From: Kineococcus terrestris
GTDB lineage: Bacteria > Actinomycetota > Actinomycetes > Actinomycetales > Kineococcaceae
Assembly: GCF_041020765.1 (NCBI RefSeq)
Contig: NZ_JBEUEJ010000008.1
Direction: 5' to 3' (one strand)
DNA length: 64,000 bases
Positions 41,141 through 50,331 of the stretch are shown one piece after another. The stretch's first letter is position 1; each line of letters begins with the position of its first letter. Below the pieces are notes generated by a model. It was not told where the DNA came from. It searched no databases and saw only the letters and a list, made by a program, of their open reading frames with translations. The position numbers and the translations under genes were made by a program.

Positions 41141-41165
41141 GACCCTCGACCGGCGGTCGAGGGTC
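41141..41165 (-). terminator. Perfect 11-bp hairpin at the ftsQ end
   Basis: 41141-41151 is fully complementary to 41155-41165 with a 3-nt loop. It overlaps the ftsQ stop codon (41166-41164), and the minus-strand transcript meets it just before the ftsZ spacer. It could reduce read-through from the dcw operon and so let ftsZ be set independently. Confidence 0.55.
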
Positions 41166-42264
41166 AGGAGACCGCCGGGACGTCGGGCGCCGACACGTCC
41201 ACGCGCCGCGTGGAGGCGATGTCCTCCTCCTGGAGCATCCGCTGCAGGACCTCCGCCTTGCGCTCGGGACGCTCCGCACCGCCCCACAGGACCTCCGGGC
41301 CCTCCCGCAGCCGCAGCAGCACCTCGTCCGGCGAGCGGGCGGAGATGTCCGCGACGCGGTCGCGCACCGCGGCCGGCAGGGACGCGTTGACGTCCAGCGC
41401 CGCCTGCAGCGAACCCGGCAGCGCGGTCACCACGTCCACGCTGACGAGCGGGACGCCCGGCGGCGGCACCGGCTCGGAGACCAGCACCCGGCCGGCGCCG
41501 TCCACGAGGTCGACACCCCCGTCGCGGCTGGGCACGGCCGCCACCGCCTGGCGCTCGGCCACCTCGACGACGAGCGTGCCCGGCCACTCCCGGCGCACCT
41601 GCGCCGACTCCACGAGCGGTAGGGCGCCGACCTCGGCGGCCAGGGAGCTCGCGGGGACGACCGCCAGCGGGCGGCCCACCTGCGCCTGCGCGATCCGCTC
41701 GACGAGCGCCACGTCGGTGCGCGCCGTCCCGGTCACCCGGACCTGCTCCACCCGCAGCCAGGGCGAGCCCAGCAGGACCCACCCGGCCAGCCCGACGAGC
41801 GCCGCGAGCGGCAGCACGACGGCGAGCAGGCGGCGCGCGCGGCGGGCGCCGGGACGCCGCGCGGGCAGGTCGGCGACGCGGTCCGGGCGCCGGGCGTCCG
41901 CGGCCGGGCGCACCGTGCCGCTGCCCCGCCCCGCGCCGCCCCGGGCGCGCGCGTCCGCACGGGCGTCCCGGCCGGCGCGCTCGTCCCGGCCCGCGCGGAC
42001 CCGCCCGGGAGCACCGGCCGGCCGCTCCTCGGAGGCCGGTGCCGGGCGCGGTGCCCGGCGGGCGGCGGGCGCGCCCGCGGACGGCCGGGCCGGGCTCGCG
42101 CCGCCGGCCGCGCGCACGGCCCGCCGGCGCCGGGCCGGCCCCTGCACGGCGCCGGGCGGCGGGACCAGCTGGGAGGCGTCCAGGGCGTCGCCGCGGGCGG
42201 GGCCCGCCGGGGAGCCCGGCGCCGGGCTCGCGGGAGGGGTGCGGGGTCGGGTGGGGCGCGCCAC
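41164..42264 (-). CDS. ftsQ: Cell division protein FtsQ
   Basis: FtsQ is a bitopic divisome protein that links FtsL and FtsB-type partners. The 366 residues have a very long cytoplasmic Pro/Ala/Arg/Gly-rich part (1 to about 143) and one transmembrane segment (RRLLAVVLPLAALVGLAGWVLLG). The POTRA domain (SPWLRVEQVRVTGTARTDVALVERIAQAQVGRPLAVVP) and the FtsQ beta domain (LVESAQVRREWPGTLVVEVAERQAVAAVP, GVDLVDGAGRVL) follow. The GTG start overlaps the murC stop by 1 nt (TAGTG). The cytoplasmic extension is long for the family. Confidence 0.93.
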   Translation of the reverse strand: MARPTRPRTPPASPAPGSPAGPARGDALDASQLVPPPGAVQGPARRRRAVRAAGGASPARPSAGAPAARRAPRPAPASEERPAGAPGRVRAGRDERAGRDARADARARGGAGRGSGTVRPAADARRPDRVADLPARRPGARRARRLLAVVLPLAALVGLAGWVLLGSPWLRVEQVRVTGTARTDVALVERIAQAQVGRPLAVVPASSLAAEVGALPLVESAQVRREWPGTLVVEVAERQAVAAVPSRDGGVDLVDGAGRVLVSEPVPPPGVPLVSVDVVTALPGSLQAALDVNASLPAAVRDRVADISARSPDEVLLRLREGPEVLWGGAERPERKAEVLQRMLQEEDIASTRRVDVSAPDVPAVS

Positions 42265-43715
42265 TACGCCTCCCCCGGGCCGGCGGCCAGCCGCGCCAGC
42301 ACGCGCGGCCCCAGCCGGGTGACGTCGCCCGCGCCGACGGTCAGCAGCAGGTCGCCCGCGCGCAGCAGGCCGTCCAGCAGCTCCAGGGCGTCGTCGGCGC
42401 CGGGCACGTGGTGGACGCTGTCCGCCGGCAGCGGCACGGCGTCGGCCACCAGCGCCCCCGTCACCTCCGGGTCCGGGTCCTCGCGGGCGACGTAGACGTC
42501 GAGGACGAGGACGACGTCGGCCAGCGCCAGGGCCCGGGCGAACTCGCCCGCGAAGGTGCGCGTGCGGCTGACCAGGTGCGGCTGGAAGACGACGACCACG
42601 CGCCCGTCGCCCGCGACCGGCCGCGCGGCGCGCAGGAGGGCCTCCACCTCGGTGGGGTGGTGGGCGTAGTCGTCGACCACGCGCACCCCGCGCGCCTCGC
42701 CCTTGCGCTCGAAGCGGCGCCGCGCGCCGCCGAAGGAGGCGAGCCCGGCCAGCACCCCCTCGGCGGGGGCGCCCAGCCAGCGCGCGGCCGTCCAGGCGGC
42801 GGCCGCGTTGAGCAGGTTGTGCTCACCGGGCACGGCCAGCCGCAGCGCGTGGGCGCCGTCGCGGTCGTGCAGGAGCGCGGTCGGCTCGGCGCCGCCGGTG
42901 ACGTCGCTCAGGCGGACGTCGGCGTCGGCGGCGCGCCCGTAGGTCAGGACCGCCCGGCCGTCGCGGCGCACGTCCCCGGCCAGCGCCCGCGACCCCGGGT
43001 CGTCCGCGCAGGCGACGAGGACGCCGCCGGGCAGCACGCGGGCGGCGAAGTCGGCGAAGGCCGCCGTGACGGCCTCCTCGGTGCCGTAGTGGTCCAGGTG
43101 GTCCGGCTCGACGTTGGTGACCACGGACAGGACGGGGGCGTAGGCGCGGAACGAGCCGTCGGACTCGTCCGCCTCGGCGACGAAGACGTCGCCGGTGCCC
43201 TCGCGGGCACCGCCGTCGCTGCCGCCGACCAGCTCCCCGCCGACGGCCGAGGACGGGTCCAGGCCTGCGGCGCGCAGCGCGACGACGAGCATCGAGGACG
43301 TCGTCGTCTTGCCGTGGGTGCCGGCGACGGCCACGCCGCGCCGGTCGGCCATGAGGGAGGCCAGCGCCTCGGAGCGGTGCAGCACGCGCAGGCCGCGCCG
43401 GCGCCCCTCGACGAGCTCGGGGTTGCCCGGCCGCACGGCGGTCGAGACGACGAGCGTGTCGCCGGGACCCAGGTCGCCCAGGTGCGCGGCGTCGTGACCG
43501 ACGTGCACGCGGGCGCCGAGCGCGCGCAGCCCGTCCAGGACCTCCGAGCCGGCGGCGTCGCTGCCGGAGACCTCGAGCCCGCGGGCGAGGAGCAGGCGCG
43601 CCACGCCCGACACGCCCGCGCCGCCGATCCCGACGAGGTGGACCCGGCCCAGCGCGGCGACGGGCACGGGCGCGGCGGTGCCGGGCGCGCCGCCGCCCGG
43701 GCGCGCCTCAGCCAC
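42264..43715 (-). CDS. murC: UDP-N-acetylmuramate-L-alanine ligase
   Basis: MurC adds L-Ala to UDP-MurNAc, the first peptide step of lipid II synthesis. The 483 residues show VHLVGIGGAGVSGVARLLLARGLEVSGSDAAGS, the ATP loop VAVAGTHGKTTTSSMLVVAL, EADESDGSF, VTNVEPDHLDHYGT, VPGEHNLLNAAAAWTAA, the C-terminal VRVVDDYAHHPTEVEALLRAAR and VVFQPHLVSRT. GTG 43715 lies 8 nt inside the murG end and matches the family N-terminus. The N-terminus has a short Gly/Ala/Pro stretch. Confidence 0.96.
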   Translation of the reverse strand: MAEARPGGGAPGTAAPVPVAALGRVHLVGIGGAGVSGVARLLLARGLEVSGSDAAGSEVLDGLRALGARVHVGHDAAHLGDLGPGDTLVVSTAVRPGNPELVEGRRRGLRVLHRSEALASLMADRRGVAVAGTHGKTTTSSMLVVALRAAGLDPSSAVGGELVGGSDGGAREGTGDVFVAEADESDGSFRAYAPVLSVVTNVEPDHLDHYGTEEAVTAAFADFAARVLPGGVLVACADDPGSRALAGDVRRDGRAVLTYGRAADADVRLSDVTGGAEPTALLHDRDGAHALRLAVPGEHNLLNAAAAWTAARWLGAPAEGVLAGLASFGGARRRFERKGEARGVRVVDDYAHHPTEVEALLRAARPVAGDGRVVVVFQPHLVSRTRTFAGEFARALALADVVLVLDVYVAREDPDPEVTGALVADAVPLPADSVHHVPGADDALELLDGLLRAGDLLLTVGAGDVTRLGPRVLARLAAGPGEA

Positions 43716-44826
43716 GGACCGGCTCCTGCGCCCCGGAGGCCGCGGCCTCCACGAGGTCGGCCAGGCGCTCGGCGCCGTCGTGCACGCCGGAGGCCGCGGC
43801 GGCGCGCGCCGCGGCCGCCCGGCGCTCGCCGTCCACCAGCAGCGGCAGCACCCGCTCGCGCACCACGGCGGCGTCGAAGCGGGCGTCGTCCACGAGCTCG
43901 GCACCGCCGGCGGCGACGACGCCCTCGGCGTTGCGGCGCTGCTCGCCGTTGCCGATCGGCAGCGGCACGTACACCGCGGGCAGGCCCAGCGCCGTCAGCT
44001 CGGCGACCGTCCCGGCCCCGCTGCGGCAGACCACGAGGTCGGCGGCCGCGTAGGCGGAGGCCATGTCGTCCAGGTACTCGCGCACCAGGTAGCGGGAGCG
44101 GTCGACGCCGGCCGGCAGCGGCACCGCCTTGCCGCGGCCGCTGGCGTGCAGCACCTGCGCCCCGGCGGCCAGCAGGTCCGGCGCCGCGTCGGGCAGCACC
44201 TGGTTCAGGCGCTGCGCGCCGAGGGAACCGCCCGTCACCAGCAGGGTGGGCGCGTCCGGGTCCAGGCCGAAGGCGCGCCGGGCCGCGGCGCGCCGCTGCG
44301 CGCGGTCGGGCGCGGCGGCCAGGTCCGTGACCTCCCGGCGCAGCGGCATCCCGGTGCGCACCGCCCCCGGCAGCGGGGTGCCGGAGAAGGTGACGGCCAC
44401 GGAGCGGGCCCAGCGGGCCCCGAGCCGGTTGGCGACACCGGGCAGGGAGTTCTGCTCGTGCACGACGACGGGGACCCCGGCGCGGCGCGCGGCCAGGTAC
44501 GCGGGCACCGCCACGTACCCGCCGAAACCCACGACGACGTCCGCGGACGAGCGGGCCAGCGCCTCCGAGGCGGCGGCCACGGCCGCGCGCAGGCGTCCCG
44601 GCAGGCGCACCAGGTCCAGGGACGGCTTGCGCGGCAGCGGGACCCGCGGCACGACCGCGAGCTCGTAGCCGCGCTCGGGCACCAGCCGGGCCTCCAGCCC
44701 CTCGACCGTGCCGAGCACGAGGAAGCGGGCACCGGGCCGCCGGGCGCGCAGCGCGTCGGCCGTGGCCAGCAGCGGCGCGACGTGACCGGCGGTCCCGCCG
44801 CCGGCCAGCAGGACGGACAGGCTCAC
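43708..44826 (-). CDS. murG: UDP-GlcNAc:lipid I GlcNAc transferase
   Basis: MurG adds GlcNAc to lipid I on the inner membrane face to give lipid II. The 372 residues have the GT28 marks: SVLLAGGGTAGHVAPLLATADAL, VVVGFGGYVAVPAYLAARRAGVPVVVHEQNSLPGVANRLGAR, LLVTGGSLGAQRLNQVLPDAA, VREYLDDMASAYAAADLVVCRSGAGTVAELTALGLPAVYVPLPIGNGEQRRNAE. GTG 44826 overlaps the ftsW stop (GTGA). Confidence 0.96.
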   Translation of the reverse strand: MSLSVLLAGGGTAGHVAPLLATADALRARRPGARFLVLGTVEGLEARLVPERGYELAVVPRVPLPRKPSLDLVRLPGRLRAAVAAASEALARSSADVVVGFGGYVAVPAYLAARRAGVPVVVHEQNSLPGVANRLGARWARSVAVTFSGTPLPGAVRTGMPLRREVTDLAAAPDRAQRRAAARRAFGLDPDAPTLLVTGGSLGAQRLNQVLPDAAPDLLAAGAQVLHASGRGKAVPLPAGVDRSRYLVREYLDDMASAYAAADLVVCRSGAGTVAELTALGLPAVYVPLPIGNGEQRRNAEGVVAAGGAELVDDARFDAAVVRERVLPLLVDGERRAAAARAAAASGVHDGAERLADLVEAAASGAQEPVRG

Positions 44827-46169
44827 GAGGACCTCCGGCCGCGGCTGCGGTCGGGGGCGCCCGCGCCGCGCCGCGGCAGGACGGCGAGCGAGCGGCGCAC
44901 GACCGACTCGCGGGCGCGCAGGGCCTCCGGCGCACCGGGTTCGGCGCGCGCGAAGGACAGCAGGACCCCGATCGCGCACAGGGTCAGGACGAGGGCCGAG
45001 CCGCCGGCCGAGATGAGCGGCAGCGGAACCCCGATGACGGGCAGCAGGCTCAGGACCACGGCGATGTTCAGCAGCGCCTGGCCGACGATCCACGTGCCGA
45101 AACCCACGACGGCGAGCTTGACGAACAGGTCCTGCGAGCGGCGCACGAGCCGCACGCAGGCCAGGGCGAACGCCCCGAACAGCGCCAGCACGGCGAGCGT
45201 GCCGGGCAGGCCGAGCTCCTCGCCGAGGACGGCGAAGATGAAGTCGTTGTGGGCCTCGGGCAGCCACTGCCACTTCTCCCGGCTGGCGCCCAGGCCGAGG
45301 CCCCACCAGCCGCCGGAGGCCAGGGCGTACTGGCCCTGGACGGGCTGCCAGGCCAGGCCCTGGATGTCGGCCGTGGTGGCCGGGGACTCGGTGAGCCAGT
45401 GCGCGACGCGGTTCATGCGGTTCTGGCTGCTGAGCACGAGGGCGGCCGCGACCGCGGCGCCCGCGCCGCCGGCGAGCGCGAAGAACCGCGCGGGGACGCC
45501 GGCGACCCACAGCATCCCGGCGACCACCACCATCATCACCAGGGCGGTGCCGAGGTCGCGCTGAAGGAGGACGAGCCCCGTGGTCAGCGCGCAACTGGGC
45601 AGCAGGGCCCCCAGCAGCTGCAGGGGCTTGTGCAGGACGTCGCGCTTGCGCACGAGGGCGAGCGCGCACGCCAGCACGAGCGCCACCTTCGCCAGCTCCG
45701 AGGGCTGCCCCTGCAGCGGGCCGAGCACGATCCAGTTGCGGTTGCCCTTGACCTCGTGGCCGATGCCGGGCACGAACACGGCGAGCATCAGCAGCGTCGA
45801 GACGCCCAGGACGGGCAGCGCCAGGCGCGACCAGGCGCGCGCGGGCACCCGGCTGGCCACGAGCAGGCCGAGGGCTCCCAGGACGGCGAACGTCGCCTGG
45901 TTCTTGAACAGCGTGAACTGCGAGCCGTAGATCCGCAGGGACTCCACGCTGGAGCTGGACAGCACCATCACCAGGCCGATGACCACGAGCAGCGCCGTGG
46001 TGGCCAGCAGGATGTGGTGGGTGGCCAGCGGGGAGTCGAGCAGGCGGGTGCGCTCGCGCACCCACGCGCCGACCGCCTCCAGGCGGGCGTGGCGGGGGCG
46101 CGCCGGGGCGGCGGGCGAGGACCCGCGCGCGGGACGGGGCGAGGGGCGGGGCGGGGTCGTGGTGGCCAC
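44823..46169 (-). CDS. ftsW: Septal SEDS glycosyltransferase FtsW
   Basis: FtsW is the SEDS peptidoglycan polymerase that works with FtsI at the septum. The 448 residues have a basic cytoplasmic N-terminus (1-50) and about ten transmembrane segments. The family signatures are GHEVKGNRNWIVLGPLQGQPSELAKVALVLACA, LVLLQRDLGTALVMMVVVAGMLWVAG, QGQYALASGGWWGLGLGASREKWQWLPEAHNDFIFAVLGEELGLPGTL and VIGVPLPLISAGGSALVLTLCAIGVLLS. The start is the GTG at 46169, 3 nt after the murD stop. A cytoplasmic tail of about 50 Arg-rich residues ends it. Confidence 0.95.
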   Translation of the reverse strand: MATTTPPRPSPRPARGSSPAAPARPRHARLEAVGAWVRERTRLLDSPLATHHILLATTALLVVIGLVMVLSSSSVESLRIYGSQFTLFKNQATFAVLGALGLLVASRVPARAWSRLALPVLGVSTLLMLAVFVPGIGHEVKGNRNWIVLGPLQGQPSELAKVALVLACALALVRKRDVLHKPLQLLGALLPSCALTTGLVLLQRDLGTALVMMVVVAGMLWVAGVPARFFALAGGAGAAVAAALVLSSQNRMNRVAHWLTESPATTADIQGLAWQPVQGQYALASGGWWGLGLGASREKWQWLPEAHNDFIFAVLGEELGLPGTLAVLALFGAFALACVRLVRRSQDLFVKLAVVGFGTWIVGQALLNIAVVLSLLPVIGVPLPLISAGGSALVLTLCAIGVLLSFARAEPGAPEALRARESVVRRSLAVLPRRGAGAPDRSRGRRSS

Positions 46170-46172
46170 GGC

Positions 46173-47783
46173 TCAGCGCCCCGTCGCCCGCCGGCGCACG
46201 GCGGCGGCGAACTCGTCACCGCGGTGGGCGTAGGAGACGAACTGGTCCATCGACGCGCACGCCGGCGCGAGCAGGACGGTGTCGCCGGGGCGGGCGAGCC
46301 CGGCCGCGCGGGCCACCACGGCGTCCATCAGGGCGGGGGCGGCGGCGACCCGGGGATCGGTGGGCGCGTCGGCGCCGGGGGCTGCAGCGGGCACCCCGGC
46401 AGTCTCCGGGAGGTCCACCTCGACGACCGGGACATCGGGGGCGTGTCGGGCCAGCGCCTCGCGCAGCACGTGCCGGTCGGCGCCCAGCAGGACGACGGCG
46501 CGCAGGCGCTCGCGGGCGCCGGCGACGAGGTCGTCGAACCGGGCGCCCTTGGCCAGCCCCCCGGCGATCCAGACGACGGAGCCGAAGCCGGCCAGCGACG
46601 CGGCCGCCGCGTGCCCGTTGGTGGCCTTGGAGTCGTCGACCCAGCGGACGCCGTCGAGGTCGGCGACGCGGGCGACGCGGTGGGGGGCGGGCGCGAAACC
46701 GCGCACGCCGTCGCGCACGGCCGCCTGCGGGACGCCGTGCGCGCGCGCCAGGGCGGCCGCGGCCAGCACGTTGTCGACGGTGTGCGGGCCGGCGGGCACG
46801 CCGTCGCGCGCCAGGTCGGCCAGCGTGCACAGCTCGGCGGCGCTGCTGCGCCGCTCGGGCACGAACGCCCTGTCGCACAGCACGTCCTCGACGACGCCGA
46901 GCATCCCGACGGCGGGCACGCCGCGGGTCAGGCCGACGGCGCGGGCGCCCTCGACGACGTCGGCCTCGCGCACCAGCTGCAGGGTGCGCTCGTCGGCGTC
47001 GTGGTAGACGACGGCGCGCTCGGTGTTCTCGTACACCCGGCCCTTGGCCAGCGCGTACGCGTCCATCGAGCCGTGCCAGTCCAGGTGGTCGGGCGCGACG
47101 TTGAGGCAGGCGGAGGCCAGCGGGCGCAGCGAGGCCCGCGTGTCGGTGGACAGCCAGTGCAGCTGGTAGCTGGACAGCTCCACCGCGAGGACCTCGTAGC
47201 CCTCGGGGTGGCGCATGGCCTCCACGAGCGGGGTGCCCACGTTGCCCGCCGAGGCCGCGCGCAGCCCGGCCGCGCGCAGCACCGCGACCGTCAGCTCCAC
47301 CGTCGTGGTCTTGCCGTTGGTGCCGGTCAGCGTCAGCCACGGCGCGGCGCCGGTCTCCGGGCGCATCCGCCAGGCGACCTCCACGTCCCCCCACACCGGC
47401 ACGCCGGCCAGCCCGGCCCCCGCCAGCAGCGGGGAGTCCGGCCGCCAGCCCGGGGAGGTGACCACGAGGTCCACGGCGCCCCAGCCGTCCGGCGGGGCGG
47501 CCAGGTGCTCGGGGCCCAGGTGCGTGCGCGCGCCCAGGACCTGGAGCAGCTGCGCCTTCTCCCGCTGCTGCTCGCCCGCGGCGGCGTCGACGACGACGAC
47601 CTCGCAGCCGGCCTCCAGCAGGGCGTCGGCCACGGCGAAGCCGGACACGCCCAGCCCGAGGACGAGGGTGCGCAGGCCCGCCCACGGCGAGCCGGCGTGC
47701 CGCAGCGAGCGCACCCGGTCGGTGTCCTCCGCGCGCGGGGACGGGTTGCCCAGCCAGCCGTCCGCCGCGCTGCGCCCCGTCAT
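46173..47783 (-). CDS. murD: UDP-MurNAc-L-Ala-D-glutamate ligase
   Basis: MurD adds D-Glu to UDP-MurNAc-L-Ala. The 536 residues (longer than the usual 450) show RTLVLGLGVSGFAVADALLEAGCEVVVVDA, VVTSPGWRPDSPLL, WGDVEVAWRM, the ATP loop WLTLTGTNGKTTTVELTVAVLRAAG, AVELSSYQL, NVAPDHLDWHGSMDAYALAK, GVRWVDDSKATNGHAAAASLAGFGSVVWIAGGLAKGARF and VLLAPACASMDQF. Extra length comes from an N-terminal stretch of about 40 residues and an Ala/Pro insert. ATG 47783 overlaps the mraY stop (ATGA). Confidence 0.95.
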   Translation of the reverse strand: MTGRSAADGWLGNPSPRAEDTDRVRSLRHAGSPWAGLRTLVLGLGVSGFAVADALLEAGCEVVVVDAAAGEQQREKAQLLQVLGARTHLGPEHLAAPPDGWGAVDLVVTSPGWRPDSPLLAGAGLAGVPVWGDVEVAWRMRPETGAAPWLTLTGTNGKTTTVELTVAVLRAAGLRAASAGNVGTPLVEAMRHPEGYEVLAVELSSYQLHWLSTDTRASLRPLASACLNVAPDHLDWHGSMDAYALAKGRVYENTERAVVYHDADERTLQLVREADVVEGARAVGLTRGVPAVGMLGVVEDVLCDRAFVPERRSSAAELCTLADLARDGVPAGPHTVDNVLAAAALARAHGVPQAAVRDGVRGFAPAPHRVARVADLDGVRWVDDSKATNGHAAAASLAGFGSVVWIAGGLAKGARFDDLVAGARERLRAVVLLGADRHVLREALARHAPDVPVVEVDLPETAGVPAAAPGADAPTDPRVAAAPALMDAVVARAAGLARPGDTVLLAPACASMDQFVSYAHRGDEFAAAVRRRATGR

Positions 47784-48865
47784 TCGCCGACCACCCACTC
47801 CGCGTAGAACAACCCGAGGCCGAGCGCCACGAAGAGCCCGGCGATGATCCAGAACCGGATGACGATGGTGACCTCGCCCCACCCCGCCAGCTCGAAGTGG
47901 TGCTGCAGCGGCGCCATCCGGAACACCCGTCTGCCGGTGAGCTTGAAGGAACCCACCTGCAGGATCACCGACAGCGTGATGAGCACGAACAGGCCGCCCA
48001 GCACCACCAGCAGCACCTGCGTGCGCGACAGGATCGCCAGGCCCGCCAGGGCACCGCCCAGGGCCAGCGACCCGGTGTCCCCCATGAAGATCTTCGCGGG
48101 GCTGGCGTTCCACCACAGGAACCCGAAGCAGGCGCCCATCACGGCCGCGGCCACCACCGCCAGGTCCCGCGGGTCGCGCACCTCGTAGCAGCGGCGCTCG
48201 ATCTCGGTGAGGGTGGCGCAGTTCTGGTTGGACTGGAACGTCCCGATGAGCACGTAGGCGCCCAGCACCATCGTGGTCGCGCCCGTGGCCAGCCCGTCCA
48301 GGCCGTCGGTGAGGTTGACGCCGTTGCTGACCGCGGAGGTGATGACCAGCGCCCACACGACGAACAGCAGCGTGCCGCCCACCGTGCCGGCGAACGCCAG
48401 GTCGAAGCGGGTGTCGCGCAGGAACGAGATGTTCGTCGAGGCGGGGAACACGCCGTCGGCGGAGGGGAACTGCAGCGCCAGGACCGCGAACGCGATCCCG
48501 ACCAGGCCCTGCCCGGCCAGCTTCGCCCTCGGCCGCAGGCCCAGGCTCTGCTTGCGGGAGATCTTCAGGAAGTCGTCGAGGAAACCCACGACGCCCAGGC
48601 CGGTCATGAGGAACAGCACGAGCAGGCCCGAGGCCGTCGGCGGCCGCCACAGCACCAGGTGGGCCGCCGCGTACGCCAGCAGGGACGCCAGGATGATGAC
48701 GGCCCCGCCCATCGTCGGGGTGCCGCGCTTGACGTGGTGGGTGGTCGGGCCGTCGTCGCGGACGAACTGCCCGTAGCCGCGGTGCACCAGCCAGCGGATG
48801 TACAGCGGGGTGCCGAACAGGGCGACGACGAGCGAGACGGCGCCCGCGATGAGCACGATCCTCAC
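47780..48865 (-). CDS. mraY: Phospho-MurNAc-pentapeptide transferase
   Basis: MraY transfers phospho-MurNAc-pentapeptide to undecaprenyl phosphate, making lipid I. The 361 residues have about ten transmembrane segments, with family blocks VRDDGPTTHHVKRGTPTMGGAVI, LGVVGFLDDFLKISRKQSLGLRPRAKLAGQ, SAVSNGVNLTDGLDGLATG, FLWWNASPAKIFMGDTGSLALGGALAGLAI and FRMAPLQHHFELAGWGEVTIVIRFWII. The DD and D catalytic residues are in place. GTG 48865 overlaps the murF stop (GTGA). Confidence 0.97.
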   Translation of the reverse strand: MRIVLIAGAVSLVVALFGTPLYIRWLVHRGYGQFVRDDGPTTHHVKRGTPTMGGAVIILASLLAYAAAHLVLWRPPTASGLLVLFLMTGLGVVGFLDDFLKISRKQSLGLRPRAKLAGQGLVGIAFAVLALQFPSADGVFPASTNISFLRDTRFDLAFAGTVGGTLLFVVWALVITSAVSNGVNLTDGLDGLATGATTMVLGAYVLIGTFQSNQNCATLTEIERRCYEVRDPRDLAVVAAAVMGACFGFLWWNASPAKIFMGDTGSLALGGALAGLAILSRTQVLLVVLGGLFVLITLSVILQVGSFKLTGRRVFRMAPLQHHFELAGWGEVTIVIRFWIIAGLFVALGLGLFYAEWVVGE

Positions 48866-50331
48866 GCGCGCGCCCCCGTCGCCGCCGCCAGGCGCTCGGC
48901 CAGCGGGCCCAGGCCGGCGGAGTTGGACGCCTTGACCAGCACGACGTCGCCGGGGCGCAGCTGCTCGCGCAGGAACTCCTCGGCGGCGGCGACGTCGGGC
49001 GCGAACGCCGCCTCGTCGCCCCAGGAGCCCTCCATCACGGCGCCCGTGTACGCCGGGCGCGCGCCGGCGCCGACGATGAGCAGGCGCGAGACGTCCAGGC
49101 GCACCGCCAGGCGGCCCACGGCGTCGTGCTCGTCGCGGGAGGTGTCCCCGAGCTCGAGCATCTCCCCCAGCACCGCCCAGGTGCGGCGCCCGCCGGCCAT
49201 CGCCACGAGGGCGCGCAGCGCGGCGCGCACCGAGTCGGGGTTGGCGTTGTAGGCGTCGTGGACGACGGTGACGCCGTCGGGCCGCTCGGTGACCTGCATG
49301 CGGCCCGGGCTGCGCGGCTCGGCCGCCGACAGGTCCCGCGCCACGTCGTCGAGGTCGCGGCCGGCGACCAGCGCCACGGCCGCCGCGGCCAGCGCGTTGG
49401 GCACCAGGTGCTCGCCGTGCAGGCGCAGCGCCACGGGCGCGCGCCGGCCGTCGGCGACGAGGGTGAAGGAGGGGCGGGCGAGGTCGTCGAGGACGACGTC
49501 CTCGGCGCGCACACCGGCGCCGGCCTCGAGCCCGAAGGTGAGCGCGCGGGCGCTCGTGCGCGAGGCCATGGCGGCCACGCGGTGGTCGTCGGCGTTCAGG
49601 ACGGCCGTGCCGTGCGCGGGCAGCGCCTCCACGAGCTCGCCCTTGGCCAGCGCGGTGGCCTCCAGCGAGCCGAACTCCCCGACGTGGGCGGCGCCCACGT
49701 TGAGGACGACGGCCACGTCCGGCGGCGCGGTGCGGCACAGCGCGGCGATGTGCCCGGGTCCGCGCGCGCCCATCTCCGCGACGAGCACGCGGGTGCCCTC
49801 GCCCACGCGCAGGACGGTCAGCGGCACGCCGACCTCGTTGTTGTAGCTGCCTTGCGGGGCGACGACGTCGCCGAGGGGGGCCAGGACCTGCGCGAGCAGG
49901 TCCTTGGTGGTCGTCTTGCCGGCCGAGCCGGTGACCCCGACGACGAGGGGGCGCGCGGCGCCCTCCCCCCGCCGCCCGCGCAGGCGCGCCAGCACGCCGG
50001 CGGCCAGCGCGCCCAGGGCCGCCTGGCCGTCGGCCACGCGCACCACCGCGGCGGCCCCCTCGGCGGCCCCCTCGGCGGCCCCCTCGGCGGCGGGGAGCCC
50101 GAGGCCGGCCGGGTCGCGCTCGGACAGCACGACGACCGCGCCCGCGTCGACCGCGGCGCGGGCGTGCTCGTGCCCGTCGGTGCGCTCCCCGCGCAGGGCG
50201 ACGAACACGGCACCGGGGGCGGCCAGCCGCGAGTCGACGACCACGGGACCGGTCGCCCGCGCCCGCGGGTCCCCGGCGGCCACCTCGCCGCCCACCAGCT
50301 GCGCGACCTCCGCCGCGCTCAGCCCGATCAC
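48862..50331 (-). CDS. murF: UDP-MurNAc-tripeptide-D-Ala-D-Ala ligase
   Basis: MurF adds D-Ala-D-Ala to complete the UDP-MurNAc-pentapeptide. The 489 residues show VVVDSRLAAPGAVFVALRGERTDGHEHARAAVDAGA, the ATP loop VVGVTGSAGKTTTKDLLAQVL, QGSYNNEVGVPLTVL, VAEMGARGPGHIAALC, NVGAAHVGEFGSLEATALAKGELVEAL, GEHLVPNALAAAAVAL and VHDAYNANPDSVRAALRAL. A repeat EGAAEGAAEGAA lies near residue 85 in a surface loop (three 12-bp copies at 50049-50084). GTG 50331 overlaps the murE stop (GTGA). Confidence 0.96.
   Translation of the reverse strand: MIGLSAAEVAQLVGGEVAAGDPRARATGPVVVDSRLAAPGAVFVALRGERTDGHEHARAAVDAGAVVVLSERDPAGLGLPAAEGAAEGAAEGAAAVVRVADGQAALGALAAGVLARLRGRRGEGAARPLVVGVTGSAGKTTTKDLLAQVLAPLGDVVAPQGSYNNEVGVPLTVLRVGEGTRVLVAEMGARGPGHIAALCRTAPPDVAVVLNVGAAHVGEFGSLEATALAKGELVEALPAHGTAVLNADDHRVAAMASRTSARALTFGLEAGAGVRAEDVVLDDLARPSFTLVADGRRAPVALRLHGEHLVPNALAAAAVALVAGRDLDDVARDLSAAEPRSPGRMQVTERPDGVTVVHDAYNANPDSVRAALRALVAMAGGRRTWAVLGEMLELGDTSRDEHDAVGRLAVRLDVSRLLIVGAGARPAYTGAVMEGSWGDEAAFAPDVAAAEEFLREQLRPGDVVLVKASNSAGLGPLAERLAAATGARA
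50049..50084. repeat. 12-bp x 3 in-frame tandem repeat within murF
   Basis: Three exact copies of CGGCGGCCCCCT, with 6 nt of a fourth, encode Glu-Gly-Ala-Ala on the minus strand. The unit length is a multiple of three, so copy-number change would leave the frame intact. Confidence 0.85.
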
